Shown here: piece by piece, positions 17,416 through 24,002 of the stretch | Position numbering within the stretch: the first letter of the stretch is position 1 | Layout: each line of letters begins with the position of its first letter | Assembly (NCBI GenBank): GCA_900550935.1 | Contig: URUD01000035.1 | Location: forward strand, 1 to 30,876 | Direction: 5' to 3' | Length of the DNA stretch: 30,876 nt | Origin: an uncultured Roseburia sp. | Lineage (GTDB): Bacteria; Bacillota; Clostridia; Lachnospirales; Lachnospiraceae | Made by a program: the position numbers and the translations under genes | Notes under the pieces: generated by a model | Databases searched by the model: none | Seen by the model: the letters and a program-made list of their open reading frames with translations, nothing else | What the model was told of the DNA's origin: nothing

Positions 17416-18564
17416 CTATATTCCAAAGATTGCCATAAATACACCGGCTGCTACTGCTGTACCGATAACACCGGCAACGTTTGGTCCCATTGCGTGCATA
17501 AGCAGGAAGTTTGTAGGATCTTCCTCTGCACCGACTTTCTGTGAAACACGGGCTGCCATTGGCACCGCGGATACACCTGCTGAACCAATCAGAGGGTTGA
17601 TTTTGCCCTTGGTGATCCAGCATAATAACTTACCAAATAATACGCCGGCTGCTGTACCAAACATGAATGCTACTAATCCTAATGCAACGATCTTTAAGGT
17701 AGTCGCATTTAAGAATGCCTCAGCACTTGTAGATGCACCAACAGAAGTACCAAGTAAGATTACAACGATATACATCAATGCGTTGGATGCTGTCTCAGAT
17801 AACTGACGAACCACACCACACTCACGGAATAAATTACCAAGCATTAACATACCAACCAGCGGAGCTGTTGTCGGAAGAATGATACATACTACGATAGTTA
17901 CTACGATTGGGAATAAGATCTTTTCCAGTTTTGATACAGGTCTTAAGTTCTGCATCTTGATCGCACGTTCTTTTTTGGTTGTGAACAGCTTCATGATCGG
18001 TGGCTGGATGATTGGTACCAGTGCCATGTAAGAATATGCTGCCACAGCGATCGGTCCCATCAGACCAGACTGACCTAACTTACCTGCAAGGAAAATGGAG
18101 GTAGGACCGTCTGCACCACCGATGATGGATACAGCAGCTGCTGCCTTATCATTGAATCCCATCAGGATTGCAAGGAAGTAAGCACCGAAAATACCGAACT
18201 GTGCTGCAGCTCCCAAAAGGAAGCTGATCGGGTTTGCGATCAAAGGTCCAAAGTCTGTCATTGCTCCTACCCCAAGGAAGATCAGGGAAGGTAAAATGGA
18301 CCACTCGTCTAAAATATAAAAATAATGGAATAAGCCACCAACTCCATTGCTCATCTGTTCCGGACTTGCAAAAATATCAGGATAGATATTTACAAGCAGC
18401 ATACCGAATGCGATCGGAACGAGCAGCAACGGCTCAAACCCCTTACGGATTGCCAGATAAAGGAAAATACAGGCAACCACGATCATAATGAAGTTTCCCC
18501 CTGTAAGGTTGAAAAAGGCGGTCTGATGCAGGAGGTTGCTTAAAGTCTCCGTAATATAACTCAT
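17416..18564 (-). CDS. oadB: Na+-translocating decarboxylase beta subunit
   Basis: A 382-residue membrane protein of the OadB/MmdB/GcdB family. It couples decarboxylation of carboxybiotin to Na+ export. The hallmark GGADGPTSIFLAGKLG is at about 149-164 with Asp152, the position of the essential Na+/proton-binding Asp. LGVGAMTDFGPLIANP at 97-112 and the C-terminal TSAEAFLNATTLKI and SAGVSAVPMAARVSQ are also typical. About nine to eleven hydrophobic segments are visible and the length is normal. The ATG at 18564 has AGGAGG just upstream. Its stop is 13 bases before the OadA start. This gene sets the operon's function as a sodium pump. Confidence 0.95.
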   Translation of the reverse strand: MSYITETLSNLLHQTAFFNLTGGNFIMIVVACIFLYLAIRKGFEPLLLVPIAFGMLLVNIYPDIFASPEQMSNGVGGLFHYFYILDEWSILPSLIFLGVGAMTDFGPLIANPISFLLGAAAQFGIFGAYFLAILMGFNDKAAAAVSIIGGADGPTSIFLAGKLGQSGLMGPIAVAAYSYMALVPIIQPPIMKLFTTKKERAIKMQNLRPVSKLEKILFPIVVTIVVCIILPTTAPLVGMLMLGNLFRECGVVRQLSETASNALMYIVVILLGTSVGASTSAEAFLNATTLKIVALGLVAFMFGTAAGVLFGKLLCWITKGKINPLIGSAGVSAVPMAARVSQKVGAEEDPTNFLLMHAMGPNVAGVIGTAVAAGVFMAIFGI

Positions 18565-18580
18565 GGTTATCCTCCTACTA

Positions 18581-18952
18581 TTAGTTGTTTAAAGTTGCGA
18601 GTAAAGCACCTGCTTCTACCATATCTCCAACATTTACATTAATGCTTGCTACTGTTCCATCTTCTGGAGCAACAACCGGTGTTTCCATTTTCATGATCTC
18701 AAGTACTAAAACAGTATCACCTTTCTTTACAGCAGTTCCTGCTGCAGCTTCGATCTTGAATACTTTACCTGCTGCGCCTGCTTCGATCTTAACGTTTCCT
18801 GCTGCGCCTGCCGGTGCTGCCGGTTTTGCTGCTGCAGGTGCAGGAGCTGCTGCTGCACGTCTTGGTGCTGCGGATGGTGCACTTACTGCGCCGTTTTCTT
18901 CTACTGTAACATCATAAACATTTCCATTTACGGTAATTGTATAGCTTTTCAT
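18581..18952 (-). CDS. Biotin carboxyl carrier subunit
   Basis: A 123-residue biotin/lipoyl-attachment protein. The C-terminal domain carries EIMKMETPV, with Lys88 as the biotinylation site, within a complete barrel from about 53 to 123. Residues 24-52 form an Ala/Pro-rich linker typical of OadA/MmdC/1.3S carriers, letting the biotin swing between the carboxyltransferase sites and the beta subunit. The short N-terminal stretch (SYTITVNGNVYDVTVEE) resembles the conserved start of many such carriers. The protein must be modified by a biotin ligase encoded elsewhere. An Ala-rich open frame on the opposite strand is only a by-product of this composition. Confidence 0.95.
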   Translation of the reverse strand: MKSYTITVNGNVYDVTVEENGAVSAPSAAPRRAAAAPAPAAAKPAAPAGAAGNVKIEAGAAGKVFKIEAAAGTAVKKGDTVLVLEIMKMETPVVAPEDGTVASINVNVGDMVEAGALLATLNN

Positions 18953-18982
18953 TTAGATTATCCTCCTAAAAATTATGTTTTC

Positions 18983-19699
18983 TTATCTACGATGGATGGA
19001 ACGTACCACAAATGAATCAGTGGAAGCTCCTGTTCCGGCAGCGATCGCTGCAGTAATGACAGCAACCAGTTCCAGATCATCTGTAAGCTGCTGCTCCTCA
19101 CGCTGTGCAACCTGCTCTACTACAGTAGGCTCTGCTGCATTTTTTCCAGCTTTCTTTTTCTCGAGGTAAGGGAAGATCTTAAAGCATGAAATGATCAGAC
19201 TGATCAAAATCAATACAACAAATACAGTTCCCATACCCATTAAGGTATTCATACCTGCTTTTGACATCTGCTCGCCGAGGGTATATACCAGATCAACGTT
19301 TGCATCTGTTAAAGCCGGCTGCTCTGTTTCATAGTCATAACTGTAAACATATGTAACAGTAACATCTCTTCCCGGGAATTTAACAACCTGTGTTGTGGTC
19401 ACAGTGTCCTGCGCCTTATCAACGGAGAATTCTCCAAGACCCTGATAAGCGCCAAGGTCTGCAACTGTATCATCCCAGGTGGTCAGAAGTTTGATCACTT
19501 CGTCAGAACCATAAGCATTGATGCTCTCACGGTTCTCATCCGTCATGTTTACTAAAGATGCCACATCCTGTTCCATGCCATTTTTCAGATCATCATAGCC
19601 CATTCCGAAATAGTCTACGCTGGCAGGGTCTGTTCCACATGCTGCCATTGTTAACGTCATAATCACAAGACAAAGCATCAAAGATAATTTTTTCTTCAT
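18983..19699 (-). CDS. OadG-family decarboxylase gamma/delta subunit with N-terminal lipoprotein domain
   Basis: A 238-residue protein. Residues 1-20 are a signal sequence ending at Cys21 in TMAACG, a lipobox, so the N-terminus is probably exported and lipidated. About 130 exported residues follow, then a single membrane helix (about 153-176, MGTVFVVLILISLIISCF) with the KIFPYLEKKKAG cytoplasmic flank. The C-terminal LVAVITAAIAAGTG...FVVRSI is the conserved tail of OadG/MmdD-type subunits. This subunit links the soluble carboxyltransferase to the membrane pump. Classic OadG has under 100 residues and no exported domain; a similar extended form may occur in other Firmicutes. It is second in the operon, 12 bases after the MmdA gene. 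Confidence 0.85.
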   Translation of the reverse strand: MKKKLSLMLCLVIMTLTMAACGTDPASVDYFGMGYDDLKNGMEQDVASLVNMTDENRESINAYGSDEVIKLLTTWDDTVADLGAYQGLGEFSVDKAQDTVTTTQVVKFPGRDVTVTYVYSYDYETEQPALTDANVDLVYTLGEQMSKAGMNTLMGMGTVFVVLILISLIISCFKIFPYLEKKKAGKNAAEPTVVEQVAQREEQQLTDDLELVAVITAAIAAGTGASTDSFVVRSIHRR

Positions 19700-19711
19700 A
19701 ACTTCACCTTT

Positions 19712-21148
19712 CTATTTTGTTCCATGTTTCTTATCTGGCACACCTGCACATTTTGTATATAATAACTCAAATGCGGAAACAAGATATTTTCTTGTATCTG
19801 CAGGCTCTAAGATCAGATCCACATAACCACGTCTTGCTGCTGTTACAACGCTTGACTGAAGTTCATCGTACTCTTTTGCTTTCTCGGCAAGAACATCTGC
19901 GGAAGCATCTGCATACATAATCTTAGCTGCGAGCTCTGCATCCATCATACCAACTTTGGCATCAGCCCATGCGTATACGAAGTCCGCTCCGATCGATTTG
20001 GAGTTCATTGCAACATATGCGCTTCCGTATGCGTTGCCTGTGATCAGATTTACTTTCGGGCAGGTTGCTCCTGCGAAAGCAGATGTCATATGAGCAAGTG
20101 CTTTTGCAAGGTTCTTCTCAGAGCACATGCATGCTTTAAATCCTGTTACATTGGTAAGTGTCAGTACCGGGATCTCGAAAGCATCACAGAACTGAACGAA
20201 CTCTGCCGCTTTGTTGCATCCTCTTGCAGAAAGTACAGCATCAAATGTCTCTGTTTTATTTCCCTCTTCATCATATACTTCAGAGCAGTTTGCAACAGCA
20301 CCGATCGTCATACCATTTAATTTGATAAATCCGGTTACCATGTCTTTTGCGTAAGCTGCTTTGGTCTCGAAGAATACATGCTCATCAGAAATCTCGCTTA
20401 AAAGGTATCTTGGATCACCTTTCATGCCTTCCATGTTCTCACATACACGATTTAAATCATCTGCGCAGTCAGAAGTATATACATCACCTTCGTTGTTTAA
20501 CGGAAGCATGCTGACTAACTCACGGATCTGAGCAATGATCTCATCCTCTGTACCTGTTGCATCGATGCAGCCGTTCTCTTCACTCTGGAATTTTGCTGCT
20601 GATGTGTCACATTTGTCGATTCTGTTTCCATCGATCGCATTTGGAGAATTTACGAACATCTTACCTTTTCCGCTCTCTACGAATGCAAAATCACACAGAG
20701 CAGGAACTACAGATAATCCACCGCCACATGTTCCAAATACTGCGGAAATCTGCGGAATGATACCAGAAGCGGTAACCTGTTTTGCATAAATCTGACCAAA
20801 ACCGTCCAGTGCATCTACAGACTCCTGCAAACGCATACCTGCACAATCAATAAATCCGATAACAGGTGCACCCATCTTCATTGCCATGTCATATACTGCA
20901 GCAATTTTCTTTGCGTGCATCTCACCAATGGTTCCGTTTAATACGGAAGCGTTCTGGCTGTATACAAATACCAGACTTCCATCAATGAGTCCATGACCGG
21001 TGATTACACCATCTGATGGTGTGTCCGTCTCTGCAAGATTAAAATCTGTGCTTCTTGCGGTTACGAGAGATCCCAGTTCCATGAAACTGTTCTCATCGAC
21101 TAACTTGGTAATACGCTGCATTGCCAAGCTATCATTACTACTATTCAT
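19712..21148 (-). CDS. mmdA: Acyl-CoA carboxyltransferase subunit (MmdA/12S-like)
   Basis: A 478-residue protein of the carboxyltransferase (crotonase-like) family that includes methylmalonyl-CoA decarboxylase alpha, PccB, GcdA and transcarboxylase 12S. The N-terminal half has GVITGHGLIDGS, IGEMHAKKI, and FGTCGGGLSVVPALCDFAF, the oxyanion-hole glycine loop. The C-terminal half has TLTNVTGFKACMCSEKN and NLITGNAYGSAYVAM, the second CoA-half oxyanion loop, then ADAKVGMMDAELAAKI. It transfers carboxyl between an acyl-CoA and biotin. The sequence departs from the usual PccB/MmdA core in several places, so propionyl/methylmalonyl specificity is only a guess. The ATG at 21148 has GGAGG 9 bases upstream. 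First gene of the operon. Confidence 0.9.
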   Translation of the reverse strand: MNSSNDSLAMQRITKLVDENSFMELGSLVTARSTDFNLAETDTPSDGVITGHGLIDGSLVFVYSQNASVLNGTIGEMHAKKIAAVYDMAMKMGAPVIGFIDCAGMRLQESVDALDGFGQIYAKQVTASGIIPQISAVFGTCGGGLSVVPALCDFAFVESGKGKMFVNSPNAIDGNRIDKCDTSAAKFQSEENGCIDATGTEDEIIAQIRELVSMLPLNNEGDVYTSDCADDLNRVCENMEGMKGDPRYLLSEISDEHVFFETKAAYAKDMVTGFIKLNGMTIGAVANCSEVYDEEGNKTETFDAVLSARGCNKAAEFVQFCDAFEIPVLTLTNVTGFKACMCSEKNLAKALAHMTSAFAGATCPKVNLITGNAYGSAYVAMNSKSIGADFVYAWADAKVGMMDAELAAKIMYADASADVLAEKAKEYDELQSSVVTAARRGYVDLILEPADTRKYLVSAFELLYTKCAGVPDKKHGTK

Positions 21149-21176
21149 CCTTTTTGCCCTCCATCTATAAAGTTTC

Positions 21177-21194
21177 CCATATCTTTTGATATGG
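21177..21194. promoter_or_regulatory. Palindrome in mmdA 5' leader, possible operator
   Basis: CCATATC (21177-21183) and GATATGG (21188-21194) form a perfect inverted repeat with a 4-base spacer. It lies between the promoters and the mmdA ribosome site, directly after a second -10-like box. No T run follows, so it is not a terminator. It could be a repressor site or an mRNA hairpin. Confidence 0.5.
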
Positions 21195-21224
21195 ATTATA
21201 ATGAATAACCTTTACCGCGAACAA
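21195..21224 (-). promoter_or_regulatory. Secondary promoter candidate before mmdA
   Basis: On the minus strand TTGTTC (21219-21224) and TATAAT (21195-21200) are 18 bases apart. The palindrome begins immediately after the -10, where a bound repressor would block the start site. The -35 is a weaker match than in the promoter 45 bases upstream. Confidence 0.4.
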
Positions 21225-21241
21225 AAATTTCGCTATGGTAA

Positions 21242-21270
21242 ATTATAGTTTGTTTCGCCAATATTTTCAA
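21242..21270 (-). promoter_or_regulatory. Sigma-A promoter of decarboxylase operon
   Basis: On the minus strand TTGAAA (21265-21270) and TATAAT (21242-21247) are separated by 17 bases, close to consensus. It is about 94 bases upstream of the mmdA ATG, leaving a leader that holds the palindrome and a second promoter-like pair. It begins 38 bases after the hybrid kinase stop. Confidence 0.8.
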
Positions 21271-21307
21271 GTATATTGTTAATTATTTGACGTATTTTTT
21301 GTTTTTT

Positions 21308-24001
21308 TTAGGATTCATTTTTCAGGAATGAGAATCCAAATGCATTCAGTCCGCTGTTACTTCCGATCGCCGCAGATGCCTGCTGCTCGATCAGCTTTTC
21401 AAACCTGCGTTCTTCTTCTGCCCTCTTTCGCACCTTCTGCCTTGTCTCTAAGGCACAGCCCGCATAGATGATGAACAGGATCTGTGGATCAACCGCATGC
21501 CGTTTTCCCAGTTTGGCATGTATGTATTTCTGGTATGCCCGCTCAAACGAACCGGCATACATTCCCTTACAGACGATCCGGTTATTTTTTACTTCAAAAT
21601 GCGGACTGACTTTGAAAGTATCACAGAACCATTTCAATGCACGGTTCATCCTGCCGCCGCGATAGAGGCTGTCCGTGGAACTCAGGATAAAGCTAGTGGA
21701 TACTCTCTTTTCGAGCCGTTTGATCTCCATTAGGATCTCTGTAAGCGGAACATCCTTTTTTGCCAGTTCCGCTGCTTTTAATGCGATGATCCCCATACCA
21801 CAGGAAAGCTGGCCGCAGTCTGCAACATATACATTGTCAAATCCGTTGGATGCCTGCAGTGCATGTTCATAGCCATGCCCGATGGCTGATGACATGCTGA
21901 TATGTAATACCTGGGTGCCCCGGTCAAGCGCATCTGCAAAGAACATCTCATATTCCTCAACGGTTGGTGCCATGGAGCCGATCTGCTGTTCACTGTTTCG
22001 ATTCAGATAATGGATCAGATTATCTGCAGAGATCTCTCTCATATCGCGGAAGCGGCTCTCCCCCGCCTGCACATAGTAACAGATACACGGGATTTCATTT
22101 TTCTTTAACAGTTCTTCGGAAAGATCACACACGCTCTCGGTCGTGATGATCAGTTTCTTTTTCTTCGGCTGGTGAAAAGTCTCCAGTTCCTCCTGTGTAT
22201 CACCAGTCTCCCCGGAAGTTCCAGGCATCCGTTCCACCAGTTCCTCCGGGAGCAGACGTAACAGCATATTTTCAAGCAGCATGCTGCTGACCGGTTTTAA
22301 CAGATATCCCACAAAGCCCTCACGTCTGTAGAAGTCATATGCCCCATGAAACTCATTTGCTGTCAGTGCAACCACCGGTGTTTCATGACATCTTCCATAT
22401 TCCTGTATACGGATCTGCTTTAATGTTTCGATCCCATCCATCTGTGGCATCATATGATCCATAAAGATAACATGATAATAGTGCTTTAATGTCTTCTCCA
22501 GACATTCCACCCCGCCGCCTGCCATATCGATCCTGACCTTTGTGCTGCGCAGCAGCTTCTTTACGACCACGCGGTTCATCTCATTATCGTCTACGATCAG
22601 GACTCTGGCTTCCGGTGCCTCAAACTGTTGCCTGTAATCCTCTTTTGCCTCAAATCCTGTCCGGATCTTACGGCTTAAATTTCCAAGTGGTGCAGGATCT
22701 ATGATCTGCTGACATACGGAAAAAGTAAAGGTGGAGCCTTTATGGTATACACTGTCAACAGTAATCGTTCCGCCCATCAATTCAACAAGCTGACGTGCGA
22801 TTGCAAGTCCGAGTCCGGTTCCCTCTATCTCATTATTTTTTTCCTCATCCAGACGTTTAAATGAATCGAACAGCATCGGGATATCCTCTTTTTTGATGCC
22901 GATCCCGGTATCCGTCACTTTATAGATCACCCGGATCTGATTTTTTTCCAGCAGTTCCGTTCCAATCTGCATTCGGACAAATCCTTTGGATGTATATTTT
23001 ACCGCATTGGTCAGAATATTCATCAGGATCTGTTTGATGCGTACATCATCTCCATAGAGTACACGTGGCAGATCCGGTGAGATGTCCAGTTCAAAATCAA
23101 GTTTCTTTTTCTGAGCACGGATCCAGATGATATTGACAAGTTCGCTTAAGATCGTCTCCACCTGATACTCTCTCGGCATAAGTTCCATTCTTCCAGCTTC
23201 GATCTTGGATAGATCAAGTACATCATTGATCAGTGTCAGCAGCAGTCTGCTTGCACGGTCGATATTCACGCAGTTTTCCTTTACTTCCTGTGGGATCTGT
23301 TCTCTTAAGTTCATCTCATTTAACCCGACGATGGCATTCATCGGTGTCCGGATCTCGTGGCTGATATTGGCAAGGAAACGGCTTTTTGTCTGATTCGCCT
23401 TTTCCAGTTCCTCCTGTTGCAACTGTCCGATTTCACGCTCTTTCTCATAAATACTTTTCTGAAACTTAATTACCAGTCCTGTCACTAATGATGTTGCGAT
23501 CAGGCTGACATAAGTATCCACGATAATCTCCGTTGAACCGGAAAGCGTATGTACATAATTCGGATACAGATATGCTCCCAGATAGCAGCCGGAAAAACTA
23601 AGGACAGAAATGACAAGTACAAACACAAGACGCCACCCGGAAAGCATCAGAAACACCGCCAGAATCCCAAGAACAAACCAGTCATTCATCCCACTCGCAA
23701 CACCACCACAGTTAAAAAATATGACTGGTAATACCAGCATATTGATAACAAGTGTCATCCCAACTGCACAGGCATCATAGTTTGCTCTCCGATTTGCAGA
23801 CCACATCAGAAAGATCAAAAACAAAACGGCAAATCCGATCGTAAACAATCCAATCCGATTTGCACCTGTCGTACAGGACAATCCAAATCCCACCAAAGAA
23901 ATAAAAACTGATGCGATCATGATCAAGTTAAATAATCTGTGATTTAATTCAAGATTTCTGTCATTCAAAGAATCGAGCAGATACCGAAACCCTTTTCTCA
24001 T
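21308..24001 (-). CDS. Membrane hybrid histidine kinase with receiver and C-terminal DegV (FakB-like) domain
   Basis: An 897-residue protein. About six membrane helices occupy residues 22-180, with no large exported sensor domain. A short coiled-coil leads to HisKA with the phosphoacceptor His215 (SHEIRTP). The HATPase shows the N-box (Asn332 in NAVKYT), DTGIGI at 364-369 and GTGLGLA at 394-400. The receiver (about 465-590) has DD at 471-472, Asp515 in FMDHMMP, Thr547 and Lys569, so it is intact. Residues about 615-897 are a full DegV/FakB-type domain: LIITTESVCDL, SMAPTVEEY, ISMSS, VYVADCGQLSCGMG, RGGRMNRAL, FEVKNNRIV and a closing AIGSNSGLNAFG. DegV proteins bind fatty acids, so that domain may sense lipid or act in acyl transfer. 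The final motif, usually G-[ST]-H-x-G-P-G, lacks its His here. GGAGG precedes the ATG, 1 base after the Hpt gene. Confidence 0.93.
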   Translation of the reverse strand: MRKGFRYLLDSLNDRNLELNHRLFNLIMIASVFISLVGFGLSCTTGANRIGLFTIGFAVLFLIFLMWSANRRANYDACAVGMTLVINMLVLPVIFFNCGGVASGMNDWFVLGILAVFLMLSGWRLVFVLVISVLSFSGCYLGAYLYPNYVHTLSGSTEIIVDTYVSLIATSLVTGLVIKFQKSIYEKEREIGQLQQEELEKANQTKSRFLANISHEIRTPMNAIVGLNEMNLREQIPQEVKENCVNIDRASRLLLTLINDVLDLSKIEAGRMELMPREYQVETILSELVNIIWIRAQKKKLDFELDISPDLPRVLYGDDVRIKQILMNILTNAVKYTSKGFVRMQIGTELLEKNQIRVIYKVTDTGIGIKKEDIPMLFDSFKRLDEEKNNEIEGTGLGLAIARQLVELMGGTITVDSVYHKGSTFTFSVCQQIIDPAPLGNLSRKIRTGFEAKEDYRQQFEAPEARVLIVDDNEMNRVVVKKLLRSTKVRIDMAGGGVECLEKTLKHYYHVIFMDHMMPQMDGIETLKQIRIQEYGRCHETPVVALTANEFHGAYDFYRREGFVGYLLKPVSSMLLENMLLRLLPEELVERMPGTSGETGDTQEELETFHQPKKKKLIITTESVCDLSEELLKKNEIPCICYYVQAGESRFRDMREISADNLIHYLNRNSEQQIGSMAPTVEEYEMFFADALDRGTQVLHISMSSAIGHGYEHALQASNGFDNVYVADCGQLSCGMGIIALKAAELAKKDVPLTEILMEIKRLEKRVSTSFILSSTDSLYRGGRMNRALKWFCDTFKVSPHFEVKNNRIVCKGMYAGSFERAYQKYIHAKLGKRHAVDPQILFIIYAGCALETRQKVRKRAEEERRFEKLIEQQASAAIGSNSGLNAFGFSFLKNES

Positions 24002-24002
24002 G

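Noticed and set aside
18585..18917. Ala-rich 110-codon plus-strand frame
   Set aside because: It is the complement of the biotin carrier's Ala/Pro linker, a composition effect.
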